A stretch of 64,000 bases of DNA from Streptococcus cristatus (GTDB lineage: Bacteria; Bacillota; Bacilli; Lactobacillales; Streptococcaceae), in assembly GCF_003943505.1 (NCBI RefSeq), contig NZ_RJPS01000006.1, forward strand, positions 77,124 through 141,123, read 5' to 3'. Under the pieces are notes generated by a model, which saw only the letters and a list, made by a program, of their open reading frames with translations, did not search any database and was not told where the DNA came from. Positions 1 through 10,001 of this stretch are shown one piece after another. The position numbers were made by a program, and so were the translations under genes. Numbering within the stretch: position 1 is the first letter of the stretch; each line of letters opens with the position of its first letter.

Positions 1-1710
1 CAATTCCTCCTGCTCCTCTTCTATTAAAAGCTGTTTTTGCCCAAATCCTTCAGCAATTTCGACCACTTCTTCCACAGATAGGCCTAGTAACTTAGCTAAG
101 AATGCTACCGAAGCAGGGGAACTAAAGCAAGCCAGATAGTCAACCAATTCCTCCTCCTGGCTGCTCAAATAGCCTAATTTCAGAGATAGCTTTGCTTTAA
201 TAGCTGAGGTCAATGGTTGGAATTTCTCACCCCGAAGAAGCTGTTCCGCATACTCCGACAGAAAGAAAGGAATGCCCTGACTGACCCGATAAATAGCCTC
301 AAGCCGTTCTTCAGATATGGCCAACTGTCCAGTCTGGGCCTGTAAATAAGCCACACTTGCTTTAAAATCCAGTGGCTGCAACTCAATGCAGTCTAACTGG
401 CTACGAAGCAACAAGTGATTGAAAAAGCGGCCAAGATAGGGTGGCGTACTCAGATGCTTGGTCAACACAAAGGCTACTGGATAATCCCTCAAATGGTTCA
501 TAACCTGCTCTAAAACAGCCACACTAGCCTCATCCATCCAGTGACAGTCCTCAACTAAGATCACCAGGGCCTTTTTCTTAGAAATCTTTTGCAAAATATC
601 CAGCACAAACCGAGCCAGACGATCCGTATTCAGCTCAAAATCCGAAGCTTCACCTGCCATCATCGGAAAATAACTATCCAAAATAACCTGCCACTGGCTA
701 GTCGAAAGGATCTGATGCTGAATAACTAGGTCACCCAAGCCATCTAGCAGACTACGCCAAGGCTGCAATCCGACCGTCATTTCTTCCTTGAAGCACTCTG
801 CCATAACAATCTGGAAATACTTAGTCTGATTAGCCAGTACCTGTCGAGTCACTGTCCGTTTACCGATACCAGTACCACCGACTAAGAGCAGCGCACGAGG
901 TTCTTGCCTCTCTAAAATCTTAGAAAAATAAGATTCCAAATGCTTGATTTCATCCACTCGGCCAAAGAAGTGGGCTGTATTACGTAAAAATTGCTTGATT
1001 TTACGCTCACTGCGATCCTTGGCCATCACTTCATGGTACAGCTGTTGGATTGCTTCATTCGGACTAATCCCCAATTCCTTGTCCAAGAGATTGACCAATT
1101 TATAATAAGTCTCAATTACCTTACCAGGTCGATCATTCTCCTGATAGAGCTTCATCAGCAAATGATAATTCTTTTCATCAAACTCATCGATGCTGATCAT
1201 ACGATGCAGATTTCGCTCTGATTCCTCCAAATTCGACGGATCTTTTTCCAACTTTTGGTAGCAAGCCTGGATATAGAGCTGCTCATATCGCGTCCGCATT
1301 TTGGACCCCCAATAGTCAAAGGCTTCACTGTCCTTGAGATAGAAGCCCTGCAGAAAATCACCCTGATAGAGCGACAGACGCTCCGCTGGATGGTCCGTGA
1401 AAATTTCTACATCACTTTCAATCGCACACTCGGGATTAAGCGACAGCACAGTCCGGTTAGGAGCAATAATCCATTCTCCCCCCAATAGCTTGTTAGCCTG
1501 ATAAATGGTATTCCGCAGATTCTTTTTGGCGGTCTGATTGTCCTTATTTTCCCAGAGGATCCCCGCAATCTCCTCCCGATTGACTGCTCCATTGATATGG
1601 AGATAATAGAGCAGAGCATTGATTTTGGCAAAAGGAAAAAAGACCTCCTCTTGATTGAGAAAGACACTCGGGCTTCCCAGCAATTTTAACTTCAAACGAT
1701 CTTCGGTCAT
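1..1710 (-). CDS. BTAD/AAA+ (SARP-like) transcriptional activator, 3' end beyond window
   Basis: I translated 570 codons from the ATG at 1710, with GGAGG seven bases upstream; the frame is open to the left edge, so the C-terminus is missing. Residues 1-95 fit a winged-helix domain (starts MTEDRLKLKLLGSPSVF). Residues 100-235 are a helical bacterial transcriptional activation domain (BTAD). A P-loop ATPase follows, with Walker A GGTGIGKR near residue 280 and Walker B ALVILVEDCHWMDE near 385. This is the architecture of SARP/MalT-like STAND regulators, which usually continue into TPR repeats. It faces the same way as metF but has its own promoter. Its targets and signal cannot be read from the sequence. 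Confidence 0.85.
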   Translation of the reverse strand, partial: MTEDRLKLKLLGSPSVFLNQEEVFFPFAKINALLYYLHINGAVNREEIAGILWENKDNQTAKKNLRNTIYQANKLLGGEWIIAPNRTVLSLNPECAIESDVEIFTDHPAERLSLYQGDFLQGFYLKDSEAFDYWGSKMRTRYEQLYIQACYQKLEKDPSNLEESERNLHRMISIDEFDEKNYHLLMKLYQENDRPGKVIETYYKLVNLLDKELGISPNEAIQQLYHEVMAKDRSERKIKQFLRNTAHFFGRVDEIKHLESYFSKILERQEPRALLLVGGTGIGKRTVTRQVLANQTKYFQIVMAECFKEEMTVGLQPWRSLLDGLGDLVIQHQILSTSQWQVILDSYFPMMAGEASDFELNTDRLARFVLDILQKISKKKALVILVEDCHWMDEASVAVLEQVMNHLRDYPVAFVLTKHLSTPPYLGRFFNHLLLRSQLDCIELQPLDFKASVAYLQAQTGQLAISEERLEAIYRVSQGIPFFLSEYAEQLLRGEKFQPLTSAIKAKLSLKLGYLSSQEEELVDYLACFSSPASVAFLAKLLGLSVEEVVEIAEGFGQKQLLIEEEQEEL

Positions 1711-1740
1711 GTAAACGCCTCCAAGAAAGCTTATAAAACT

Positions 1741-1769
1741 AATATAAACAAAATAAGACATTTTAGCAA
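1741..1769 (-). promoter_or_regulatory. Promoter of the BTAD/AAA+ regulator
   Basis: On the minus strand TTGCTA (1764-1769) and TATATT (1741-1746) are separated by 17 bp, about 30 bases before the start codon. The rest of the 1711-1875 gap holds nothing else recognised. Confidence 0.5.
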
Positions 1770-1875
1770 GCAAGAAAAAACGACTCTATCATTTATCAGC
1801 TTCTAAATGATCAAAATCTATAAACAAAAACCACTAAACAGCAAATGAATCTGATTAGCGGTCTCTTCATTCATC

Positions 1876-2754
1876 TTAAAAAGATTGAACGGATGGGGTA
1901 TGGTTAAAAAGCGCATGGGTCGCCTTATAGATATGGTAAGCTGTTGCCGCGTTATTCATCGTATAGAGATGGATCCCTGCTACATCATGGGTCACCAAAT
2001 CGACAATTTGATCCACCGCATAGGCTAAACCAGCTGTCCGCAGGGATTCTGGATCATGTTCATACTTATCCAGAATAGCCTTGAATTTGCGCGGAAGATG
2101 AATATTCTCACACGTTTTCAAAAGGCGAAGCGCTTGGTTTCGGTTAAGAATAGGCATGATCCCTGCATGAATCGGAACATCGATCCCAGCCAAGGTACAC
2201 TTATCTTGGAAATCATAGAAGCGTTCATTGTCAAAGAAGAGCTGAGTGACAAGACTAGAGCAGCCTGCATCCACTTTCTTCTTGAGATTCTGAATATCTG
2301 AGATCTGGTTTGGTGAGTCTGGGTGACCCTCTGGATAGCAAGCACCGATGATGTCAAAATGTGGTGCTTCTGTCTTGATATACTCAATCAAATCAGTCGC
2401 ATATTTAAAATCATCCTTAGGAGCCACATCTGGAAAAATATCGCCTCGCAAAGCCAAAATCTGATTGACCCCAACACGATCCAAAGCCTGCAAGATATTG
2501 GATACCATTTCCTGGGTTAGATAAACAGCTGGCAAATGGGCAATCGTCGGAATCTCAAGGTCATTGGAGATGAACTCAGCCAAACGAACCGTTGTCTCCT
2601 CAATATCAAATTTATTATTGCTGGCAGTCACACTGATAAAGTGGGGAGCCAGATCTTGCATCTCCCTCAACGCCTGAAAAATCTTATCATTGCCTACTGC
2701 CGGATTAGGAGGAAATACTTCAAATGAGAGACTAGGAGTTTGGCGATTCACCAT
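1876..2754 (-). CDS. metF: 5,10-methylenetetrahydrofolate reductase
   Basis: A 292-residue flavoprotein of normal length for MetF. It reduces 5,10-methylene-THF to 5-methyl-THF, the methyl donor for methionine synthesis. The N-terminal segment SLSFEVFPPN and the internal ALRGD and TQLFFDN motifs are characteristic of the TIM-barrel family. AAAGGA lies upstream of the ATG. It follows metE by 103 bp on the same strand, with a hairpin but no clear terminator between them, so it is probably co-transcribed with metE. Product feeds MetE directly. Confidence 0.95.
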   Translation of the reverse strand: MVNRQTPSLSFEVFPPNPAVGNDKIFQALREMQDLAPHFISVTASNNKFDIEETTVRLAEFISNDLEIPTIAHLPAVYLTQEMVSNILQALDRVGVNQILALRGDIFPDVAPKDDFKYATDLIEYIKTEAPHFDIIGACYPEGHPDSPNQISDIQNLKKKVDAGCSSLVTQLFFDNERFYDFQDKCTLAGIDVPIHAGIMPILNRNQALRLLKTCENIHLPRKFKAILDKYEHDPESLRTAGLAYAVDQIVDLVTHDVAGIHLYTMNNAATAYHIYKATHALFNHTPSVQSF

Positions 2755-2797
2755 AGAGATAAAATTCCTTTCAATCTACTAACTAGCATCCTATAAC

Positions 2798-2826
2798 AAA
2801 CCTGCAAACAGCTTTGTTGCAGGTTT
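2798..2826 (-). other. Hairpin between metE and metF
   Basis: AAACCTGCAA (2798-2807) and TTGCAGGTTT (2817-2826) form a perfect 10-bp stem. No run of T follows on the minus strand, so it looks more like a processing or partial attenuation point than a full terminator. Confidence 0.5.
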
Positions 2827-2857
2827 ATCAGAGCTGAGTTTAAATGTAGAAATAATA

Positions 2858-5110
2858 TTAATTCAGTTTTTGTCTAGCTGCTTTGGCCGCTTCTACAAGG
2901 CGGATCAAGCTTTCTTTTGTTTCTGGAATACCACGTGTTTTCAAACCACAGTCAGGGTTGATCCAAACTTTCTTGCTTGGAACTTTGGCAAGAATAGCAT
3001 CGATCGTGTGGTCGATTTCGCCTTCATTTGGCACACGAGGAGAGTGGATATCGTAAACCCCAGGTCCCACTTCTGTTTGGAAGTTTTTCGCTTTGAGTTC
3101 GTCCAAGATTTCAAGGTTTGAACGGCTGGCTTCAAAGGAAATCACGTCCGCATCCATGTTGTCGATAGCTGGGATGATATCGGTAAATTCTGAGTAACAC
3201 ATGTGAGTGTGGATTTGCGTATCTGGCGCAACTGTAGAGTGTACCAAGCGGAAGGCAGGAATAGCCCAGTCAAGGTAGTCTTCATACCAGTCGCTACGAC
3301 GAAGTGGCAATTTCTCACGGAGAGCGGCCTCGTCGATTTGGATGATCTTCACGCCAGCAGCTTCAAGGTCAAGAACTTCATCCTTGATCGCAAGAGCGAT
3401 TTGAAGAGTAGAATCCTTGATAGAGATGTCTTCACGTGGGAATGACCAGTTAAGAATGGTAACAGGTCCAGTCAACATCCCTTTAACAGGTTTGTCAGTA
3501 CGGCTTTGTGCGTAGCTAGACCATTTCACAGTGATTGGGTTGAGACGAGTCACATCACCCCAGATGATTGGTGGTTTCACCCCACGCATACCGTATGATT
3601 GTACCCAACCGTTTTTAGAGAAGAGGTAACCTGACAAGTTTTGACCGAAGTACTCAACCATGTCATTACGCTCGAACTCACCGTGCACCAGCACGTCAAA
3701 TCCAACTTCTTCTTGCCATTTAATCCATTCGTCGATTTGCTCTGCCAAGAACTTGTCATAGTCTTCTGCTGATAACTCACCCTTACGGAAGGCCAAGCGT
3801 TTGGCACGGACTTCCTTAGTTTGAGGGAATGAACCGATCGTTGTTGTTGGAAGAGCTGGAAGTTTGAAGGCATCTTCTTGGATGGCTTCACGTTCAGCAA
3901 AAGCTGGCAAACGAGTGTAGTCTGCGTCTGTCAATCCAGCGATGCGTGCACGAAGTTCTGCATTTTCACCAACACGTTCAGTCGCAAAGAGTTCTTTATT
4001 AGCTGCAAGTGCTTCTGCACCTTGACCATTGCGGATAGCATCCAAATCACGAAGTTCTTCCAATTTTTCAACTGCAAAGGCAAAGTGGTTCAAGATTGCT
4101 GGTTCAAATTCTTCATTAGCAGTTGTAAATGGCACATGAAGAAGTGAGCATGAGCTTGTCAATACGATGTTTTCAGCTGGGACTTGCTCAAGAACAGCCA
4201 AGCTCTTTTCGTAGTTGTTACGCCAGATATTCTTACCATTGACAATACCTGCATAAAGAGTCTTGTCAGCTGGGAAACCACCTTTAACGAGTTCAAGAGT
4301 TTTCTTACCTTCAACGAAGTCCAAACCAATCGCATCTACTGGCAAGTTCACAAGGTCAGTGTAAACGTCACGAACATCACCAAAGTAAGTTTGAAGCAAG
4401 ACTTCAAGGCCTTTTTTATCAGCCAAAAGCTTATTGTAAATGTTCAAGAAGAGAGCTTTTTCTTCAGCTGTCAAGTCTTTAACAAGAGCAGCTTCGTCGA
4501 GTTGGATGCGAGTCGCACCAAGTTCAGCTAATTTAGCAAAAACTTCTTGGTAAGCAGCTACAAAGCTGTCTACGAAGTCTTCTGCTTTCACGCCTTCTTC
4601 AAAGTCTGACAATTGAAGGAAGGTGAATGGACCTACAAGAACAGGACGAGTGTTCAATCCAAGTTCTTTTGCTTCTTGGAACTCATCAAAGATCTTGTGA
4701 CCTGCAAGTTTGACTTGAGTGTCTTTTTCAAATTTAGGAACGATGTAGTGGTAGTTGGTGTTGAACCATTTCTTCATCGGAAGGGCACGCACATCCCCTT
4801 TTTCTCCTTGGTAACCACGCGCTAAAGCAAAGTAGCGCTCAAGGTCAGTCAAGTCCAAGTTTTGAACTGAAGCAGGCACCACGTTGAAGAGGAAGGCTGC
4901 ATCTAGGAAGTTGTCATAGTGAGAGAAGTCATTTGATGGGATTTCAGTGATGCCTTTTTCTTTGACAATGTTCCAGTGTTTCGCACGCAAGTCTTTCGCT
5001 GCTGCCAAAAGTTCGTCTGCTGAGATTTCATTTCTAAAGTATTTTTCAGTTGTAAATTTTAATTCGCGGAATTCACCCAAACGAGGGAAACCAATGATAG
5101 TCGTTGACAT
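2858..5110 (-). CDS. metE: Cobalamin-independent methionine synthase
   Basis: At 750 residues this is a full-length MetE (5-methyltetrahydropteroyltriglutamate--homocysteine methyltransferase). The N-terminal [17 protein letters not shown] and the duplicated barrel motif [13 protein letters not shown] match the family. The zinc ligands are visible in HTHMCYSEF and, near the C-terminus, [10 protein letters not shown]. It transfers the methyl group from polyglutamylated 5-methyl-THF to homocysteine in the cytoplasm without B12. GGAGG lies just upstream of the ATG. Regulation is most likely by the LysR-type MtaR/MetR through the palindrome about 85 bp upstream. Codon use looks like a highly expressed gene. 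Confidence 0.97.
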   Translation of the reverse strand: MSTTIIGFPRLGEFRELKFTTEKYFRNEISADELLAAAKDLRAKHWNIVKEKGITEIPSNDFSHYDNFLDAAFLFNVVPASVQNLDLTDLERYFALARGYQGEKGDVRALPMKKWFNTNYHYIVPKFEKDTQVKLAGHKIFDEFQEAKELGLNTRPVLVGPFTFLQLSDFEEGVKAEDFVDSFVAAYQEVFAKLAELGATRIQLDEAALVKDLTAEEKALFLNIYNKLLADKKGLEVLLQTYFGDVRDVYTDLVNLPVDAIGLDFVEGKKTLELVKGGFPADKTLYAGIVNGKNIWRNNYEKSLAVLEQVPAENIVLTSSCSLLHVPFTTANEEFEPAILNHFAFAVEKLEELRDLDAIRNGQGAEALAANKELFATERVGENAELRARIAGLTDADYTRLPAFAEREAIQEDAFKLPALPTTTIGSFPQTKEVRAKRLAFRKGELSAEDYDKFLAEQIDEWIKWQEEVGFDVLVHGEFERNDMVEYFGQNLSGYLFSKNGWVQSYGMRGVKPPIIWGDVTRLNPITVKWSSYAQSRTDKPVKGMLTGPVTILNWSFPREDISIKDSTLQIALAIKDEVLDLEAAGVKIIQIDEAALREKLPLRRSDWYEDYLDWAIPAFRLVHSTVAPDTQIHTHMCYSEFTDIIPAIDNMDADVISFEASRSNLEILDELKAKNFQTEVGPGVYDIHSPRVPNEGEIDHTIDAILAKVPSKKVWINPDCGLKTRGIPETKESLIRLVEAAKAARQKLN

Positions 5111-5163
5111 AAACGTCCTCCAAAAATTGTTGTTGAAACTATCTTAACAGAAAATTCGCCCTC

Positions 5164-5208
5164 TGTATAATTGGAATTTCCCAGACTTTGATATAGTTTA
5201 AAACTATA
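5164..5208 (-). promoter_or_regulatory. metE promoter with MET-box (MtaR/MetR site)
   Basis: TATAGTTTAAAACTATA at 5192-5208 is a perfect 17-bp palindrome around the central base. It matches the MET-box described for streptococcal MtaR (MetR) regulons. A possible -10, TATACA, lies at 5164-5169 on the minus strand, placing the box over and upstream of a weak -35. That arrangement fits activation. Confidence 0.75.
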
Positions 5209-5300
5209 CCTCGTCATCTTCTAGGTCAGAAAACCTTATTTTTCAACTGCTATTGAACAAAATTATTGTTTGCTATAGGTAGAAATTATGACCTTGTAAA

Positions 5301-5334
5301 AAGAAAAACCAACGAGAATAAAATCTCGTTGGTT
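5301..5334 (-). terminator. Intrinsic terminator of the 5355-6338 gene
   Basis: An 11-bp perfect stem AACCAACGAGA (5307-5317) pairs with 5324-5334 across a 6-base loop. On the minus strand it is followed by TTTCTTTTT. It lies 20 bp after the stop codon. Confidence 0.85.
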
Positions 5335-5354
5335 CCCATAATATCTTGTCTTAC

Positions 5355-6338
5355 TTATTCTATTTCATGATACAGCTTTCTAGCCTTTTCAATATCATAG
5401 TATCTGTCAAACTCTTCTTTGGAGTTGACGATATGTTTTTGACTGTCAATAGAAAGTTCTGAGGGAATGGTTACAGCTTCATATACATTCACTGTGGCCG
5501 GCATAAATAAGCTATAGACGGTGGCCTCACGCTCAAATTGCACTGCGCTATTTTTAGAATTTAAAATAAATACAATCGTATTTCCTTTTTCTAAGAGCTT
5601 ATGGGGCTTTGAACTCTTCTCAAACTGAGTCTGTTCCAAAAAAGCTTTATCTATTGAGAACTCCTCGCCAACAGAAACAGTTTTAATACCATTAGCTTTA
5701 TCATCCCAAGATGTTGATATTGTTACTCCCAACTTTCTGTTAAAGTCATGAGCTAGAATTTCATTTTCTTCAATCTTCTTATTGCGCAAATTAAGAAAAA
5801 GTGGTTTAGTATTTTGATAATTCTTTAAATCCCGTATCTGAATCTTTAAATACTCTTGTCCTTTCCAAGTATAAATATCCCCTAGCTCTGCTGGTATATA
5901 ATCCACATTGTAATCTTCTACCACCTTGTAAAGATCCAACTCCGTCTCCTCCTCAAGCTTCATGCCCTTAACTTGGTAAATACTCAAAGTCCAGTAAGCT
6001 CCATCAATTGGCCGCTCCTGTAAATAATAAGGAGTATCTTTTAATTTCATATTCTGACGCAATATATATCGAGAACCTACACGAGTATTTTGTACAAATC
6101 CGTAACTCCCAAACTCTTCCATTTTTTTGTCTTCTTCTGGGGTTGTTGAAACCCAATGGACAATGACACCTGCACCATCCGCAATCATTTCATAATCATC
6201 AATCTTTGCTTTACCCGTATACTTATGGAATTGTCCGTAATATTGTTTATTGCAGTAGAGGTAGAAAGTCCAAGATACCAAAGATAAACCTGCTAATACT
6301 AGCAGTGTAATAAGACTCTTTGTTTTACTCCATTTCAT
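5355..6338 (-). CDS. Membrane-anchored protein of unknown function
   Basis: 327 residues when started at the ATG with AGGAG eight bases upstream; an in-frame ATG seven codons earlier has no ribosome site. A positively charged start (MKWSKTK) precedes one hydrophobic helix (about residues 9-29) ending in FYLYCNKQ, then a polar domain rich in Tyr, Lys and Glu. The Cys after the helix does not fit a lipobox. The tail domain is probably extracellular. I do not recognise the family. It is 18 bp downstream of the previous stop, so it may be co-transcribed with the AI-2E-family gene. Confidence 0.75.
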   Translation of the reverse strand: MKWSKTKSLITLLVLAGLSLVSWTFYLYCNKQYYGQFHKYTGKAKIDDYEMIADGAGVIVHWVSTTPEEDKKMEEFGSYGFVQNTRVGSRYILRQNMKLKDTPYYLQERPIDGAYWTLSIYQVKGMKLEEETELDLYKVVEDYNVDYIPAELGDIYTWKGQEYLKIQIRDLKNYQNTKPLFLNLRNKKIEENEILAHDFNRKLGVTISTSWDDKANGIKTVSVGEEFSIDKAFLEQTQFEKSSKPHKLLEKGNTIVFILNSKNSAVQFEREATVYSLFMPATVNVYEAVTIPSELSIDSQKHIVNSKEEFDRYYDIEKARKLYHEIE

Positions 6339-6376
6339 AATTAAGCTCCTATTTTGCACATTTATCGTCTAAATAA

Positions 6377-7474
6377 TTAGGCAACTTCTCCACTTTCATT
6401 CCTCTCCTCCTTCTCCACAACAAACTCTCTGACCAAGCGGTAGATAACTGCAAAGATAGGCGTGAAGAAAATCATGCCTACCAAGCCAAAGAGATTACCC
6501 CCAATCAGGGCTGCGGCAAGGGTAAAGAGAGTTGGGAGACCAACGGACTGGCCGACCACGCGCGGATAGATGATATTGCCCTCAATCAGCTGCACAATCT
6601 GAAAGACTGCGATAGAAAGAAGGGCTTTCCAAGGGCTGTCGGTGAAGATAAAGATAGCACCCAAAGCACAAGCAGAGAAAGGCCCTATGTAGGGAATGAA
6701 AGAGAGCACTCCAGCCAAAACCCCTGTCAGGGCTGCATAAGGCAGACCTGTCAAAGAGTAGGCGATAAAGACCAAGACACCGACAATGACGGCCTCAATC
6801 ATCTGCCCCATCAGGAACTTATCATAGGTCTCAACAATGACAGAACCGACATAGGATAGGCGCTTCACAGCCTTCTCAGGAAGCAGAACCTGTAAGAGAC
6901 GGCTAGTAATTGTCTGCAAATGCTCCTTGCTGCTCAAGAAGGCAAACATAAGAAAGATAGACATGATGACAGAGAAGAAATTACCAAAAATAGCAGAGAT
7001 ATTGCCTGTCAGACTGCCCAGAAGAGAGATGGCTCGGTTGACAATATCGCTGTTTTGCAGTTGCTTGGTCAAATCTTTCAGCTGGCTAGAGGAAAGCAAG
7101 CCAGACTGCTGCAGCCACTTAGCTACCTGAGGTGCTACCTTGCCGATTGTTTCACTCAGCTGATTGACCGCTGTGGTCAGAGTTGGCACGACGATAGAGA
7201 CAATCCCCGTCATAATGAGAGCTAAAATCAGCACCTCTAAAGCCAAGGCCAAACCGCGCTGCAACTTCTGAGGGACTCGGCATTTGTCCAAGAAGTCTTC
7301 TAGCTTTTTCATCGGAACATTAAAGATAAAGGCTAGGACTCCACCCAGTATAATAGGCGAAAAAACCGAAGTCAGACTCTGCAGACCAGACCAGATGTTC
7401 CCAATATAGAGAACCAGAGCCAGAGCAAGCGCCGCAAAGACGATGAGTTTATAGGATTCATTTATTTTTTTCAT
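6377..7474 (-). CDS. AI-2E family transporter (YtvI/PerM-like)
   Basis: 365 residues with several hydrophobic segments and the conserved C-terminal region (GLPYAALTGVLAGVLSFIPY, then VGLPTLFTLAAALIGGNLFG) typical of the AI-2E exporter superfamily. Members have been reported as exporters of autoinducer-2 or as cation/proton antiporters; the sequence does not tell which. The N-terminus MKKINESYKLIVFAAL begins the first helix. AAGGAAG lies upstream of the ATG. The charged C-terminal tail (VVEKEERNESGEVA) should be cytoplasmic. Confidence 0.85.
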   Translation of the reverse strand: MKKINESYKLIVFAALALALVLYIGNIWSGLQSLTSVFSPIILGGVLAFIFNVPMKKLEDFLDKCRVPQKLQRGLALALEVLILALIMTGIVSIVVPTLTTAVNQLSETIGKVAPQVAKWLQQSGLLSSSQLKDLTKQLQNSDIVNRAISLLGSLTGNISAIFGNFFSVIMSIFLMFAFLSSKEHLQTITSRLLQVLLPEKAVKRLSYVGSVIVETYDKFLMGQMIEAVIVGVLVFIAYSLTGLPYAALTGVLAGVLSFIPYIGPFSACALGAIFIFTDSPWKALLSIAVFQIVQLIEGNIIYPRVVGQSVGLPTLFTLAAALIGGNLFGLVGMIFFTPIFAVIYRLVREFVVEKEERNESGEVA

Positions 7475-7581
7475 AAAGCTTCCTTTACAGTTTTGTCATT
7501 TCCTTATTTTATCATAATTTTCAAGGCCTTTCGAGCAGGAGGAAACATGGGTCAGTCAACTTTGCCATCACTCTTAAATTT

Positions 7582-7923
7582 TTAAAAATCTTGAAGATAG
7601 AGAACCCCAGCTCCTATGGATAGAAGGCCTGCAAATATAGCTAGAAAAGGAATAAATCCCATGACAGAGGCGCAGAATAGAAGCTCATGACTCGTCTTAT
7701 TGACTCTTGGGTCGTTGCTATAGTGATACATTCCGACTATAGAAAGTCCCAAAAGCAGCCAGCTGGTCAATGTAATCATATCGCCCCAGCCAGCGTTTTC
7801 AACTAGTGTGGGAACCGAATAAATAATTTCCCAGTGCCATCTATTTAAAGAAGCGTAAATGATCTGAAGGCCTCCTAAAATGCCAACAATTCCATTTATC
7901 CACAGCAATTTGTTTGATTTCAT
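7582..7923 (-). CDS. Small multi-pass membrane protein, unknown
   Basis: 113 residues with about four hydrophobic segments (starting near LLWINGIVGILGG, then MITLTSWLLLGLSIVGMYHY, LLFCASVMGFIPFLAIFAGL and LSIGAGVLYL). Two in-frame ATGs are possible, at 7929 and 7923; neither has a strong ribosome site. I chose the second because the weak GAG-rich site is better spaced for it. No family recognised. No clear terminator was found in the 107 bp between it and the AI-2E-family gene. Confidence 0.6.
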   Translation of the reverse strand: MKSNKLLWINGIVGILGGLQIIYASLNRWHWEIIYSVPTLVENAGWGDMITLTSWLLLGLSIVGMYHYSNDPRVNKTSHELLFCASVMGFIPFLAIFAGLLSIGAGVLYLQDF

Positions 7924-8019
7924 AAGCATCTCACTCTTTCTTTTTTAAAATAGTATACCGAGCCACTCTCTAATCTGTCAACTATTGTAAAAGAATGAGT
8001 GTCTCATCCGATAAATCCG

Positions 8020-8048
8020 TTTTCATTCAAATTATCTTATGATACAAT
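8020..8048 (+). promoter_or_regulatory. pabB promoter, extended -10, leaderless start
   Basis: TTTCAT (8020-8025) is followed after 17 bp by TGaTACAAT (TG 8040-8041, hexamer 8043-8048), an extended -10. The ATG is at 8055, only six bases after the -10 hexamer, so transcription should begin at or within a base of the start codon. No Shine-Dalgarno sequence is present. Confidence 0.65.
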
Positions 8049-8054
8049 AAACTC

Positions 8055-9776
8055 ATGCACAAGAAAACGATTATTGATTTTAAAGAACTGGGTCGGCGCT
8101 TGATTTTCAGCCAGCCCGTCAAAGAGCTCAAAACACGCGAGTTGGCCGAAGTCAGAGAGATTCTGCAAGAGGTCGAAGACTGGCAGAAAAAGGGATTTTA
8201 TGCAGTTGGCTATGTCAGCTACGAAGCCGCTCCTGCTTTTGAGGAAAAACTCCAGGTCCACAAAGCCCCTCTGCTGGGCGAGTACCTGATTTACTTTACC
8301 ATTCATGACAGAGCTGATGCAGTCCCATTCCCTTTGGCTTACGACGAGGTCGAAATGCCGGCGCAATGGCAGAGCCTGACGACTGAGCAAGAGTATGAAA
8401 AGGCCATCGGAACCATTCACCATCATATCCGTCAAGGCGATACTTATCAGGTCAACTACACGGTGCAGCTGGGCGCAGAGCTTAATCCGCAGGACAGCTG
8501 GGCTATTTACAATCGTCTGGTCGTTGAGCAAAACGCAGCCTATAATGCCTATATAGAGCACGATAATCAGGCAATCTTATCCATCAGTCCTGAGCTCTTT
8601 TTCGAGGAGCACCGGGGTGAGCTGACAACACGGCCGATGAAAGGCACTACCAATCGCGGTCTGACAGTCACTGCAGACTTGGAGCAGGCGGACTGGCTGC
8701 GTCAGGATCCTAAAAATCGAGCGGAAAATATGATGATCGTTGATCTGCTACGCAACGACATGAACCGCATTTCAGAGATTGGCAGCGAGCGAGTCGAGCA
8801 ACTGTGTCAGGTCGAGCAGTACTCTACAGTCTGGCAAATGACCTCTACCATCAAAAGCCAGCTGCGACCTGAGATTGGCCTAGGAGAAATTTTTGATGCT
8901 CTCTTTCCGTGCGGCTCTATCACAGGCGCTCCAAAGATTTCGACCATGGCTATCATCAAGGCGACAGAAAAAGCCGCCCGCGGTGTCTACTGCGGTACAG
9001 TTGGTATCTGTTTGCCAGACCAGAGACGGATTTTCAATGTGGCCATCCGCACCATTCAGCTAGAAGCTGGCAAGGCTATCTATGGTGTTGGCGGTGGCAT
9101 CACTTGGGATAGCACATGGGAATCCGAGTATATCGAAACCCAGCAAAAATCCGCTGTTCTTTATCGGAAAAATCCGCAGTTTGACCTGATTACGACAGGG
9201 AAGATTGAGCAAGGTCGCCTGACCTTCCAAGCCCAACATCTGAAGCGTCTACGAGAATCTGCCCGTTACTTTGCTTATCCATTTGATGAGGAAAAACTGA
9301 AGGCAGAATTGAACCAAAGTCTAGCAAAACTGGATCCAAGTACGGACTACCGCCTGCGGATTTCCATCGCCAAATCTGGAAAAGTGACCTGCCAGCTAGA
9401 AAAGCTGCAAGCACTCCCAGAAGCTTTCTGCAAGGCTATTCTCGTTCCACAAAATGCCAACTTGCAACGACCTTTTACCTACTTTAAAACCAGCTATCGG
9501 CCACATTTGGACCTAGGCCAGCAAGAGCAAATCTACTACAATGCCCAAGGGCAGCTACTAGAAAGCTCCATCGGCAACCTAGTTCTCCAGCTGGATGGTC
9601 ACCTCTACACGCCACCAGTCGAGCTAGGCCTTTTGAATGGCATCTACCGCCAGCATCTCTTGACAACAGGTCAGGCCACAGAAAAGATTCTCAGCCTAGA
9701 CGACTTACAATCAGCAGAAAAAATCTACGCCTGCAACGCGCTACGAGGCCTATATGAATTGGAAATAGATGATTGA
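8055..9776 (+). CDS. pabB: Fused aminodeoxychorismate synthase component I / aminodeoxychorismate lyase
   Basis: 573 residues, two enzymes in one chain. Residues 1-370 are the chorismate-binding PabB domain, with TRPMKGTTNRG, ENMMIVDLLRNDM and CGSITGAPKISTM motifs. Residues 375-573 resemble PabC, the PLP-dependent lyase, with LLESSIGNLVL and LLNGIYRQHLL near the end. Together they convert chorismate to p-aminobenzoate for folate; a PabA glutaminase must be elsewhere. The folate operon is 50 kb away. The N-terminus MHKKTIIDFKELGRR is where the family normally begins, so the leaderless start appears genuine. A repeat element begins inside its stop codon. Confidence 0.93.
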   Translation: MHKKTIIDFKELGRRLIFSQPVKELKTRELAEVREILQEVEDWQKKGFYAVGYVSYEAAPAFEEKLQVHKAPLLGEYLIYFTIHDRADAVPFPLAYDEVEMPAQWQSLTTEQEYEKAIGTIHHHIRQGDTYQVNYTVQLGAELNPQDSWAIYNRLVVEQNAAYNAYIEHDNQAILSISPELFFEEHRGELTTRPMKGTTNRGLTVTADLEQADWLRQDPKNRAENMMIVDLLRNDMNRISEIGSERVEQLCQVEQYSTVWQMTSTIKSQLRPEIGLGEIFDALFPCGSITGAPKISTMAIIKATEKAARGVYCGTVGICLPDQRRIFNVAIRTIQLEAGKAIYGVGGGITWDSTWESEYIETQQKSAVLYRKNPQFDLITTGKIEQGRLTFQAQHLKRLRESARYFAYPFDEEKLKAELNQSLAKLDPSTDYRLRISIAKSGKVTCQLEKLQALPEAFCKAILVPQNANLQRPFTYFKTSYRPHLDLGQQEQIYYNAQGQLLESSIGNLVLQLDGHLYTPPVELGLLNGIYRQHLLTTGQATEKILSLDDLQSAEKIYACNALRGLYELEIDD

Positions 9777-9949
9777 GGCTGGGACAAAAGTCCTAGCCTC
9801 TCAATTGTCTTTGGATTGTCGAGCAAGACACAGTGGTTGACTGGGCTCTACTACGCTGATTTCATCAGCTTTTACAGCCCTACTCAACTGTGCGGAGGTG
9901 GGACGACGAAATCGAATTCTAACCAATTACCGATTTCTGTCCCACTCTC
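9775..9949 (+). repeat. Structured intergenic repeat, copy A
   Basis: 175 bp beginning with GAGGCTGGGACAAAAGTCC and ending GTCCCACTCTC. It folds as three hairpins: H1 (9775-9800), a central arm built on GTTGACTGGG/CCCTACTCAAC with an inner CTGATTTCATCAG, and H3 whose outer arms are GTGGGAC/GTCCCAC. TTTTCT follows H3, so it can end pabB transcription. Its first two bases are part of the pabB stop codon. Three near-identical copies occur in the window. Confidence 0.9.
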
Positions 9950-10001
9950 TTTTCTATAGGTTGCAGTCCACTGAGACAAGAAGTATGCCTGCTATTTCAA
10001 G

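Noticed and set aside
5111..5354. T-box or S-box riboswitch in the metE leader
   Set aside because: No T-box sequence or SAM-riboswitch pattern; the MET-box explains regulation.
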